64,000 bases of DNA from Impatiens glandulifera. Taxonomy: Eukaryota; Streptophyta; Magnoliopsida; Ericales; Balsaminaceae. Below, piece after piece: positions 1 to 10,184 of the stretch. The stretch covers positions 660,680 through 724,679 of the forward strand of contig NW_025919140.1 in the NCBI RefSeq assembly GCF_907164915.1. Direction: 5' to 3'. The stretch's first letter is position 1; every line of letters starts with the position of its first letter. The notes under the pieces are model-generated. The model was not told the DNA's origin. It searched no databases and was given only the letters and a program-made list of their open reading frames with translations. Both the position numbers and the translations under genes were made by a program.

Positions 1-2
1 TG

Positions 3-1111
3 ACCAACTCCGCATTTATTTCTCAGATTGAACCCAAGAAAATTGGTGAAGCTGTAGTTTATCCAGATTGGATCAATGCTATGCAGGAGGAGTTAAACCA
101 ATTTGTGAGAAATAAAGTGTGGTATCTTACTCCTACACCAACTGATAAGTCAGTTATAGGAACAAGATGGGTCTTTAGAAACAAGCTTAGTGAACATGGT
201 TTAGTCATTAGAAACAAAGCTCGTTTAGTTGCTCAAGGATACAGACAAGAGGAATGTATTGATTTTGATGAGTCTTTTGCAAAGGTAGCAAGACTAGAGG
301 CAATTAGAATCTTCCTAGCATATGCATCATTTAAGAACTTTATGGTTTTTCAAATGGATGTGAAAAGTGTATTTTTAAATGGGAAATTAAGTGAAGAAGT
401 ATATGTTGAGAAACCCTGGGGATTTGTAGATCATGTGTTACATAATCATGTTTATAAGTTTGACAAAGCATCGTATGGTATGAAACAAGCTCCTAGAGCT
501 TGGTACGACACATTAACTGAATTCTTGTTTGATCATGATTTTGTTGTTGGAACTGTGGATAAAACCTTGTTTAGATTCACTAAAGATTCTCACATTCTAC
601 TTGTTCAAATATATGTTGACGAAATTATTTTTGGTTCAAATAATCCCAAATTGTGTGAGAAGTTTTCTAAACTGATGCAGGACAAATTTGAAATGAGCAT
701 GATGGGAGAGTTGACATTCTTCCTTGGGCTTCAAGTCTGTCAGTTAGAAAATGGAACCCTTATCAATCAGGCCAAATACATCAAGGAACTACTAAAGAAG
801 TTTGGTTTGGAGAACTGTTCCGCTGCAGCTACTCCAACGAGCTCTTCTAGTAAACTGGATAAAGATGAAGGTGACAAAGTGTCAATGTAATAGCATATAG
901 AGGACTCATCAGATCCTTGCTATATGTAACTGCTAGCAGGCCAAACGTTCAATTTGTTGTTGGTGTTTGTGGCAGATTTCAGGCTAATCATAAACTCTCT
1001 CACTTTACTACTGCTAAACGTATTTTTAAATACTTAAAGGGAACTCAAAATGTGGGACTGTGGTATCCGAAGGATTCCAATTTCAATTTAACTAGTTTCT
1101 CAGATTTAGAT
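3..1111 (+). pseudogene. Element B1 reverse transcriptase (copia pol, C-terminal part)
   Basis: This is the reverse transcriptase part of a Ty1/copia pol polyprotein. It enters the window already open and in frame from base 3. Visible landmarks are the start of the copia RT domain (motif TRWVFRNK), the [11 protein letters not shown] block, the [12 protein letters not shown] block and the SIRE-type block [17 protein letters not shown]. The catalytic box reads YVDE instead of YVDD, so the second catalytic aspartate is lost. A frameshift near 870-890 puts the remainder (LYVTASRPNVQFVVGVCGRF) in another frame from about 892. The frame stops at 1115 only because element A is inserted at 1112. The RNase H half resumes at 14476. 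The family is copia, SIRE/Maximus-like, by the motifs named; the element is inactive. Confidence 0.93.
1107..1111. repeat. Left target-site duplication of element A (TAGAT)
   Basis: The five bases before the TG of the 5' LTR are TAGAT. The five bases after the 3' LTR are CAGAT (14476-14480), a 4/5 match. Removing the element rejoins the conserved RNase H region of B1, which supports the insertion point. Confidence 0.8.
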
Positions 1112-2395
1112 TGTTAGATAAAATTAGACCGGTTAAATAGAACTTAACAAAAACAATCTTCCTGTGCAGGAACGATTAAAGAACCAACCGGTCAAGAAAT
1201 CCAACCGGTCAAGCAATCCAACTAGTCAGGAAAACAAGACCGGTTAGAAGACAAGGTAAAAGATGTAACCAAAACCGGAAGTCATCCGGTTAACCTGAAG
1301 CTATGAAAAACCTGAAGTCATCCGGTTAACCCAAACAACCGGTAGACATCCTAAACCGAAATGCATCAATCCAAAAAACCGATGAAGAAGCTACTTAGAG
1401 AAAGAAGCCAAGAACATCAAACTAAGTACAATCTACAAATTGGTGTAAACAGAACACTTTGAGTATCTGCGGAAGATGATACCAAAGAGACAGACTGTAA
1501 CATTGCCTCATCCATACAAGTCTGAGGATACTCTACAAGTTGCAGAAGACCACCTGGAGAGATCTTTCCCTTTTAGGATAAGTCAGAGGCGCAACCTTCC
1601 AGGTGCAGGCAACTGCCAAGCCGACAGTTACTACATAAAGTAAAAGACAAACCTAGCCGGTTTGACCTACGCACTGTAAACCTAAATCGCCAGGTCTGAA
1701 TCACTGAACTTCTTCTCAGCCAATCAGATTCAAGGAAAAGAAATGTGACCGTTGACACATTTCACTTATAAAAGAAGGAGCTGAAGAGGAGTAAATGCAG
1801 CTACAAGTTCCACCAGCAACCAGTTCTACCAGCTACAAGCTCTAAGAATTATTAATTACAAGCTTATCTCTCTACAAGACTCAACGTTTTAAGTGTGCAT
1901 TAGAAGTAAGATTACAATTTCGGTTAAATTTGTACGAGTGTTTATCGAGCAGCAAATAAGTCTCGATCGGATTGTGTTTGTATATTCCTTAGTGAATATC
2001 CTTCTCGCGGTTTCGAAAAGAATGGGTGACATTGGAGTTTTCTCTCCGAACATCCATAAAAACCTGTCTTGTTATTTACTTTCTGCCGGACTTACATTCT
2101 AACCGATTTATACTAACCAACTCATACCGCCATAACCGATTAAACATTACCTAAACCGATTTACTGAATCCCAAACCGACTCTACCCAAATCTGGTCTTA
2201 TTCATCATGTGTGTGTGTATTGCTTCAGTCTGAAACAAACCACTTCTGCACTTGAACTCGGTTCAAGGGTTTGTGATATCCTGTGTAGTATTGAAACCCG
2301 GTGTTAATCTCTAACCGGATTAAACACCAAACCGTTGAGTGAAAGTACTAAACTGGCCAGACTCTGGTTCCCCAGTCGCGACCTAGATCCTAACA
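1112..2395 (+). repeat. 5' LTR of element A
   Basis: It begins TGTTAGATAAAATTAG and ends GATCCTAACA, matching 13174-14475 along its length apart from scattered substitutions and small gaps. It contains a TATA box (1767-1774) and, at about 2021-2060, the block GGGTGAC...CTCCGAACATCCATAAA that is shared with the LTRs of families B and C. Confidence 0.95.
1767..1774 (+). promoter_or_regulatory. LTR TATA box of element A (TATAAAAG)
   Basis: TATAAAAG sits about 655 bp into the LTR and is conserved in the 3' LTR at 13829-13836. It is the likely core promoter of the genomic transcript; this is inferred from motif and conservation. Confidence 0.6.
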
Positions 2396-2397
2396 AT

Positions 2398-2410
2398 TGG
2401 TATTAGAGCA
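2398..2410 (+). other. Primer binding site, element A
   Basis: TGGTATTAGAGCA starts two bases after the LTR end. It differs by one base from the usual plant copia primer site TGGTATCAGAGC, complementary to initiator tRNA-Met. Confidence 0.88.
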
Positions 2411-2434
2411 GTTAGTTTCAATACTCAAGCAAGC

Positions 2435-4198
2435 ATGACTTTCGAGAAGCCTCTAATGCTAGAAGGTGATGATTTCGTCAACTGGAAGTTACACATGCAT
2501 TTGCACTTAATCACTATGGATGATGAGATGATGTTCATCCTGTCTGAAGGACCGATAAAGATTGATAAAGATAGGGAGGATTGGACAAAAGAAGACAGGA
2601 GAAGAAATAATCTGGACAACCATGCTAGAAACCACATCATCAACGGCTTGGACAGGAATACCTTTTGTAAGGTCAAAGATTGCAAAACTTCAAAGGAAAT
2701 ATGGGAAACGGTGATTCAAATTCATGAGGAAAATGGAAGAACCAAGGAAAACAAGTTAATGGTGGCTACCTAGAAGTTTGAAAACATTAAGATGAAACCG
2801 GGAGAAACAATGAGGGAGTACAGTGACCGGTTTACAGATGTGATAGACGAGCTATCAACTCTTAGAAAGAAGTATGATAACAAGGAAACTATCATGAAAG
2901 CATTAAGATCTCTTCCAAGAGCATGGGATATAAGGACAATGGTGATGAGGGAATCAAACTGTCTAAGCAAGATGAAGCTACACGATGTATTCGAAGATCT
3001 TATGGCATATGAATTTGAGATGAGATCTAGGATCGAAGATGAAGTATCAGCCTCAACCTCCACTAAAGCCTTAGTTACATCCATGGAACCGGTTGCTCCT
3101 GCACCAATCAAAAACGTTGAACAGTTCACTAAGGATGTCATGACAATGCTTGCACAGAAGTTTGGCAGATTCATGAAGAGAAGCCAACCGACAAACAATA
3201 ACTACGGTGATAAATCTAATGTTAGATGTTATAATTGCAATTGTTTGGGATATTTCAGGTGGGAATGCAGAAAGCCAAGACGGAATGACCGGAAACCGGA
3301 TGATCAGAACCACCGAAATAACTATCCACAAACCGGTGAAGGAAGTGAAGTTCAAAAAGCACTGATAGCCGATGACGGAGGAAGGTTATGGGCTCATAGT
3401 GATAGCGATGATGAACTCATATGTCTCATGGCAAACGAGGAACATGTATTTGACTCTCCTTGTGAAGAATTTACTAAAGATGAGTTATTTAATGCATTAA
3501 ATGACATGGTAGCAGAATATAAGAACCTATTAACCTTAATACCAACCCAACTCAACTTTAGAACCGACCCCATAGCACCAACCCTGTCCGAATCAAAAAT
3601 CATCCAACTTGATGAAATCTTAGAAACCGAGGCAGCACCTGAACTATCCTCTGAGACTGAACAGCTCAAGGAGTCAGTTCAAGAGTTGACCGAAGAGGAA
3701 GATGCCCGAACCCGATATCGAATAGCCGCATGGAAAAGATCCAGTGAAATGGTGAATCAGTTGTCCAAGTATAAGAGACATCCCAAATGCAAATTCGGTC
3801 TTGGGTACAAAAACAACAAATCCGCCAATCAGAACCATTCCGACAAGATGAAGCTCACAAAAGAAAATCTTCCCTTAGTAAAATTTGTCAAGAGTTCTTC
3901 AACCGACGATGAGGAACAAAGTGACTCAAAACCGGAAGAAGAAATAACCTATGTAAGTCCAACTGATTCCGAAAAATGGCTTCATCCTGAGAGAAGGAAA
4001 GCCAACTGGCCCAAAGGTAAGCAAGCCGATCCACGACCACATAGGATTAACCAAAGGCCACAACATAAGGCACTCTTAGGACAATAGAAAGATGTTAGAC
4101 CGAGTACAGGAAAACTAGTAAGAACCATAACCGAGAAAGTTGTCCAACTTATTAAAGTCTGGATACCTAAGGAACTAATCAATTGTGGACCCAAGTAA
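2435..4198 (+). pseudogene. Element A gag (capsid/nucleocapsid)
   Basis: This is a copia-type Gag reading frame of 587 codons from ATG 2435 to TAA 4196-4198, broken by in-frame stops at 2771-2773 and 4085-4087. The N-terminal two thirds is the UBN2-type capsid domain, with the landmarks NWKLHMHLHL, ALRSLPRAWDIRT and LHDVFEDLMAYEFE. The nucleocapsid zinc knuckle near 3226-3270 reads CYNCNCLGYFRWEC: the three cysteines are in place but the histidine of CX2CX4HX4C is tyrosine. A glutamate-rich linker follows. The C-terminus VWIPKELINCGPK-stop is shared with elements B2 and C. Gag packages the genomic RNA in cytoplasmic particles; this copy cannot do so intact. Confidence 0.92.
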
Positions 4199-4502
4199 AT
4201 GTGGGTACCAAATAGTTATAAATATGTATATTTTGCAGGATATGAAGAAACGACTAGGAAACTCTGAGTGGTATCTGGACAGCGGTTGCTCCAGACACAT
4301 GACTGGAAACAACAACCTTCTAACCGATATCAAGATAAAAACCGGTGCAATGATTGTTTTCGATGACAACTCAAGAGGTAGAACTGTGGGCAAGGGTAAG
4401 ATTGTCCATGGTAATCTAACAATTGATAATGTACTTTTAGTTGAAAATCTACACTTTAACCTGCTAAGTATAGTCAAATGTGTGATGCTGGATACACAGT
4501 AG
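4199..4502 (+). pseudogene. Element A aspartic protease
   Basis: This is a retropepsin-like domain just after the Gag stop, in the +1 frame relative to gag. The catalytic triplet is seen in WYLDSGCSRHMTG, followed by typical copia protease text (LLTDI, FDDNSRG, KGKIVHGNLTIDNVLLVENL). The frame breaks near 4465-4480, where a small indel shifts it onto the frame of the pre-integrase domain. It would cleave the Gag-Pol polyprotein. Confidence 0.88.
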
Positions 4503-5905
4503 AATTTCTTAAGCATGCATGCGTAGTTAAAAACTCTCAGGGTAACATACTACTAACCGGAAATAGGTTAGGAAACATATACAAGGTAGACTGGAAAAGT
4601 GAGGTAGAGCATCCTATTTACATGGTAGCTAAAACCGACCAAACCCGGCTATGGCATAAAAGGCTAAACCATCTGAACCTCAAAACCTTAAACTATATCC
4701 GTAGTAAAAAGCTGGTTGAAGGAATTCCTGACATAGTATTTAACAAGGATAAGGTTTGTTCAGCATGTCAAATGGGTAAACAAACTAAGTCAACGTTTAA
4801 GAGTAAAGGACACATTCAGTCTAACTGATGCTTAGATCTTCTTCACATGGACTTATTTGGACCGATTAGGGTCACCAGCCTAGGTGGTATGCTTTACACT
4901 ATGGTAGTTGTTGATGATTATTCTAGGTATACATGGGTCATATTTTTAGCATCCAAACGTGAAACCGCATCAAATTTAATTACATTGCTTAAACGTTTGC
5001 AAAATGAAAAATCAACACGCATAAATAGCATTAGGAGTGATAGAGGAACCAAATTTACAAATAATACTCTAAATGCATTTCTCGATGAATCCGACATTAG
5101 ACACGAGTTGTCTAGTGCTAGAACTCCTCAACAGAACGGCCTGGCCGAGAGAAGAAATCGAACTCTCAAGGAAGTCGCAAGGTCTATGATAGCCGATTCG
5201 GGTGTTGCTCAAAAATTTTGGGCTGAAGCTATCAATACTGCATGTTACACACAAAACCGGTCCTTGATCAACAAGTTTCACAACAAAACACCGTATGAAG
5301 TATACTTTGATAGGATACCTAACATTAGGTATCTTAAGATTTTCGGTTGTAAATGTTACATTCACATAAATGGCAAAAATTACTTATCTGTTTTTCATGC
5401 AAAATCCGATATTGGAATCATTCTAGGTTACTCAGCGGTTAGTAAAGCATATAGAGTGTATAACACTAGAACTTTAACCGTGGAAGAATCTCTTCATTAT
5501 GTATTTGATGAATCGGTTGAAAGTAACACTGCATCATTCTTTGATCTACACAATAGATTGGAAAATAATAATATCCATTCTGATAGTGAAGATGAGGTTC
5601 CGATCTTCAGACGGTTTATCCATGACCAAATGGGTGATGATGAAACCCAACCGGATCAAGCTGCCACACAGCAGGAAGCTGAAACCTCGGTCCAAACTGA
5701 GGAAATCGGTCGGTCTGACACTATTGTTCAGCCTACCGATATGTCTAGCCTTGATCAAACAAACGGTGATTTGGTAGACACTCCTGAACCGAATCTAAAA
5801 AGGAACAAAAATCACCCTCCTGAGCTTATTATAGGTGACCCTTCAAATCCTGTCCAAACTAGGCAACAAATACTGGAGGAATACTTTAATTCCGCTTTCA
5901 TATCC
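4478..5905 (+). pseudogene. Element A integrase
   Basis: The GAG-pre-integrase zinc-binding region (LWHKRLNHLN...CSACQMGK, an HHCC pattern) is followed by the integrase core. Catalytic acidic residues are visible in HMDLFGP, SIRSDRGTKF and TPQQNGLAERRNRT. An in-frame TGA at 4826-4828 separates the zinc domain from the core, and a TAG at 5906 ends the open stretch. The segment after the core (GCKCYIHINGK, TLTVEESLHYVFDE) is the usual copia C-terminal domain and acidic linker before reverse transcriptase. Function: insertion of cDNA into host chromosomes. It is broken here. Confidence 0.92.
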
Positions 5906-7449
5906 TAGATTGAGCCGAAAAGGATGGATGAAGCATTGTCAGATCCAGATTGGATCTTGGGAATGCAAGAAGAGTTAAACCAGTTTGAGAGTAATAAAGC
6001 CTGGTATTTAGTCCCTAGACCGAAAGATCAACCAGTCATATGCACAAGATGGGTATTCATAAATAAACTCAATGAAGACGGTTTGGTCACGAGGAACAAA
6101 GCTAGATTAGTGACATAAGGATACAAACAGGAAAAAGGCATTGATTTTGAAGAATCATTTGCTCATGTAGCTAGGATTGAAGCCATTAGGATTTTTCTAG
6201 CTTTTGTTGCTTTCAAAAACATCAAAGTTTTCCAAATGGATGTTAAAAGTGCATTTTTAAATGGTGACCTACGTGAGGAAGTATATGTTGAACAACCACC
6301 CGGTTTTAAAATTGCTGACCTGCCTAATCATGTATACCGCCTAAATAAAGCACTATACGGTTTAAAACAAGCTCTTAGAGCTTGGTATGATACACTAACC
6401 GCATTTCTGTTAAATCATGATTTCTTCATAGGTTCAATGGATAAAACTCTATTTAAATTTAAGAAAAAGGGACACATCCTACTTGTTCAAATATATGTGG
6501 ATGATATCATTTTTGGATCAACCGATCCTAAGCTGTGTGATAAATTCTCAACCTTGATGACTAACAAATTTGAAATGAGTATGATGCGAGAATTAAGCTT
6601 CTTCCTAGGTCTTCAGGTTAAACAACTCGAAGAAGGAACTTTCATAAGCTAGCCCAAATACACAAAGGAATTTCTGAAGAAATTTGGGATGGACACATGC
6701 TCCTTCGCGGCTACGCCAATGAGCTCATCAATTAAACTGGACAAAGATGATGACGGTCAGGCAGTAGACCTGACGGCCTATCGAGGGATCATCGGTCCAC
6801 TCTTATACCTGACAACAAGTAAACCGGACATACTATTTGCAGTCGGAGTGTGTGGAAGATTCCAGGCTAATCCAAAACAATCTCAATATACAGCCACTAA
6901 GCGAATCCTGAAATATCTAAAGGGAACCCCTGAAGTCGGTTTGTGGTATCCAAAGGACTCATCTTTCAACCTCACAAGTTACTCGGATGCAGACTATGCA
7001 GGTTGTAAGGTTGACAGAAAAAGTACCAGCGGAACATGCCAATTCCTAGATGACCGACTTGTGTAATGGCACAGCAAGAAGCAAACATCGGTTGCTACGT
7101 CAACCGCAGAAGCTGAATATCTGGTATCCGGAAGTGCTGTTCACAACTTCTATGGATTCAACAACAACTAAAGGACTTCGGTATCACCGCCAAAGAGTCT
7201 CCTATTTTCTGTGACAACACAAGTGCCATAGAAATCAAATACAATCCGGTTTTATACTCTAGAACCAAGCACATCGACATAAGGCATCACTTCATTTGGA
7301 AACATGTCATGCTGAAGCATATCCGGCTGGAATACGTATCAACAGAACAACAAGTAGCCGATATCTTCACAAAGTCGCTGCAGGAAGCTAAGTTTTCGTA
7401 CTTCAGAAACATCCTCGGTTTAACCGATATTAATCAACTCATTTCTTAA
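5906..7449 (+). pseudogene. Element A reverse transcriptase and RNase H
   Basis: The frame continues from integrase, interrupted by stops at 5906, 6116, 6650 and 7064 and a one-base deletion near 7141. The RT domain shows [32 protein letters not shown], an intact YVDD box (about 6496) and [17 protein letters not shown]. RNase H follows (SDADYAGCKVDRKSTSGTCQFL, STAEAEY, ADIFTKSL) and ends at TAA 7447-7449. Most of these stops are what a C-to-T change in CAA or CAG would give. The enzyme would copy the genomic RNA into cDNA inside the particle; this copy is inactive as it stands. Confidence 0.93.
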
Positions 7450-7974
7450 ACCTTCAACCTCTAAAGGGAAAATCGGTTCGGACAGAAAAAACCGACAGTT
7501 CTTCCTAAATTGTCAGAAACCGAATTTACTATTGTATTTATTGAAGAACCGCTTTGTCTATCAGTTACAGTAAACCGACCGGTTACTTAGTGCCTACACT
7601 TATTAACCGCATCGGGACCAATGGCTGAAAACTGACCGGTTTGAATACAATATATTTTGGATTATTTGGCTTCCTAACAAAAATGGAACAGCTGTCTGTG
7701 TTTAGATGTATCTATTCTGAAAAGATACCTTTTCAAAGCAAAATAGTCATACCTTAAAAGACGTGAAGATATGATATCTCTCACCGTCCAGGCCTATGAC
7801 TCACACCTTAGGCTGTAGACATACTTAATTCATGCAAATACTTTTATCCTATGGTCAATAGACTACATTAACTGCTACCCACTAGATAATACTATCATCT
7901 TTCAACTAATATATAAGTTAGATGAATATCAACCAAACATCCAAAAACATCAAAAATCATCTCACTAAGACAAA
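7450..7974 (+). other. Spacer between pol and first accessory ORF of element A
   Basis: No coding sequence is recognised. It is rich in ACCG/CGGTT words. A TATA-like motif TATATAAG at 7910-7917 lies 58 bp before the ATG of accessory ORF 1, in the position where a separate promoter for that ORF would be expected. Confidence 0.5.
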
Positions 7975-8717
7975 ATGTCTCAGTTCCAAAACATTCTCCA
8001 AGTTGATTTTGATTCCACTCAAGGGACAGAACACTATGAAATATTCAAAATGATCAAGTCTCTTGAAGACATCGGTCTAAAACTCTTCTTAGATGACAAA
8101 CATGTCATCTTCCCTGAAACCGTTCTGGAATTTTTCCACAACACAAGGGTTTTCCGTGGTACCCCGTACTTTGATACCTCATTCAATCTAGGGTTGGAGG
8201 AACCGTGTTTGATTTCTCCGAGCATGATTTTGATAGATGCTTCGATCTTCCGAAGCAATGTCTCACCGATCTGAATGTTCCGACAGAACTAAAAGCCGAA
8301 ATATCTTTGAACTTCTCTCGATCGAATCGTCCGGTCAATGACCATGGAGCTCAGTCATCATTGAGGGCTGAATACCAGCTTCTCAATGACATCATCGGTC
8401 GGGCCATCCTGGGAAAGGATGTCACGAACACCTATTGTGCCACTATTTTCAACATGATGACCGCTATCACAACTGATACTCCGGTCAATTGGTCAAGGGT
8501 GTTGTTCGACATCCTGATCTGGATGATCACCACTCGTCATACTGGCTTCATTCACCAGATCAGCTCCCTACTCATAGAACTCGGGGTTCCACTATGTCCG
8601 GGCGAGGGGCTGAACCAGTCCCAAGTCGTGACCAGGGAAGTCACCGACTCCTTCTATGAGCGGTTCGAGAAGGCCTGGAAGAAGAATAACCGACATCTTA
8701 CCAACTCCGGCAATTAA
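7975..8717 (+). pseudogene. Accessory ORF A1 (short form, N-terminal domain only)
   Basis: This is the first of three tandem ORFs 3' of pol in element A. The product of about 247 residues is given in two frames: 7975 to about 8190, then about 8190-8717. The first frame shows the family start ILQVDFDSTQG, an I-K-S-L-E-D-I-G-L-K block and VLEFFHNTRVF. The second shows FDFSEHDFDRCFDLP, AEYQLLNDIIGRAILGK and DTPVNWSRVLFDIL. These match in order the N-terminal domain of the 990-residue ORF of element B2. It ends after a short basic tail without coiled coil or RGG region. Its function is unknown to me. A frameshift near 8160-8195 breaks it. Confidence 0.75.
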
Positions 8718-9147
8718 TTCACTCCTTCTTACAACCGGTCATTTTGTTGTACGCACCGGTTGTATTTTTAACCTACTCGATTGTGTCTCCCTCGGTTTAA
8801 TTTATGTTTCTCAGTTCATTGTAATCCGACTTTCCTTAATGAAATTTCAGTAACTTTTGAATTCCAACTACATGAGAAATTACACAAACCTAGTTACTTC
8901 CTAACTAGATTCTCCGACTCGAGCTCCACAACCGGTCAAAAGTAACTCCTTCCCAAGACATTTTGAAAATACAAATATTCCCAACATTAATGAGACAAAA
9001 CGGAACATCAACATTAAATGCTCCTATTTTCCCTCCAATTTTAAATCTATTTAAGAGACCTCTCCTTCTCATTCCGAAACACTTACAAACAACTTACAAT
9101 TTTTCAAACTCTCTCTCTATCCATCTCTCTTTCAGCAAATTTGAAAT
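8718..9147 (+). other. Spacer between accessory ORFs A1 and A2
   Basis: No gene is seen. A TATA-like CTATTTAAG at 9047-9055 precedes the A2 start by about 92 bp, followed by pyrimidine-rich leader-like sequence (CTCTCTCTATCCATCTCTC). Confidence 0.45.
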
Positions 9148-9846
9148 ATGTCTAACCGCACTCTAAGGAATTACCTATGCATCGATTTCGATTCTGTCCT
9201 CAACATGGAGGATAATGAAACAAGGGAAATACTTTTTGAATCCCTTAATGACACCGGTCTTCGCACCTTCCTCGAAGAATCCGGACCTCTACTTTACCTA
9301 GAGGTGATAGAATTTTTCGATAATGCAGCCATGCTCGGCGATGTCATTACCTCCGTCGTGAAAAACCACATTATCATTCTCCCCAAAAGCGGATTCGCTG
9401 GGATGTTCAATCTGCCCACTGAAGGGTTCTCCGACTTCCCATCCTGAAAACCACATTTCAGTTGACTATGCTGAAATGTTCTCCGGAATTGAAGTGCCGG
9501 TGGAGAATTACGGCCTGAAAGTCAGACTCGCCCTCACATCCAACTCCTGCATGAGATCGTCAACAGGTCGATCATATGTCAATCCCCGAACCAAAACTAC
9601 TCTAGAAGAGTTTTTGATATGATGACCTACATCGTCAGCCACACCCCCATCAACTGGGCGTCGGTCATCTACAACAACCTGAGGACCATGGTCGAGACAA
9701 AGAAAGGTTTCGGCTATGCTCCCCACATAAGTCGGATCCTTCGTACCTACAATCCAGATCTTGGACCGGGTACCCCGGTGAACCCCTCGAATGTCCTCAA
9801 CGAGGAGGTGGTGGTTGACAAACTTTCTAAAATGTTCGTTATGTAA
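9148..9846 (+). pseudogene. Accessory ORF A2 (short form)
   Basis: This is the second tandem accessory ORF. From ATG 9148 it shows YLCIDFDSVLNMED, LNDTGLRTFLEESGPLLY, EVIEFFDNAA and FAGMFNLPTEGFSDF, the same landmark order as the other copies. The open frame ends at 9447 after a shift just past the LPTEG block. The domain's second half (TPINWASVIYNNLRTMV, GFGYAPHISRILR) is open at 9619-9846. The first-half landmarks differ from A1 enough that A1 and A2 are old duplicates, not a recent copy. It ends with no long C-terminal region. Function unknown. Confidence 0.75.
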
Positions 9847-10184
9847 TTTTTTATTTCTTTTGTGTATCTCAAACCGATCTTTGTATCGGTATCAATTATG
9901 TCTTCAATCAAATGATCATTTAAATTACTAAGTTCGAAAATCAGTTCAAAATCGCAAAGTTAAAATATCGGTTTAAATGTTCAACCGGTTAAAATCGCTA
10001 ACCGCTTCCCTAAATCACCGGTTAAATAACCGATCTCTTAATAATCGGTTACAAAAATAACCGCATCAAATAAATACGTCCCTTAGCCATTTTATTTCTT
10101 TCTTCCGCGAAACTGCTTTCTCTCTCTAGCTCTCAAATCTCTCAAGCTCTCAATCTCTCGATCTTTCGGTCTCTCCAAATCAAA
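9847..10184 (+). other. Spacer between accessory ORFs A2 and A3
   Basis: This has AACCGGTTA-type words and a CT-rich leader (CTCTCTCTAGCTCTC) before the A3 ATG. A weak TATA-like AAATAAATA lies near 10067. No coding sequence is recognised. Confidence 0.4.

Larger units (their letters stand above)
1..1111 (+). mobile_element. Element B1, left visible part (SIRE-like copia)
   Basis: This is the internal region of a copia element whose 5' LTR, gag, protease and integrase lie upstream of the window. It continues after the element A insertion at 14476 and ends with its own 3' LTR at 19010. It belongs to the same family as B2 (25579-36066), because the 3' LTR of B1 aligns with the two LTRs of B2 in reverse orientation. 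Confidence 0.88.

Noticed and set aside
4195..4238. A 44-nt intron between gag and protease in element A
   Set aside because: Donor-like GTAAAT and acceptor-like TTTTGCAG exist, but 44 nt is below normal plant intron length; kept only as a possible acceptor in the findings.
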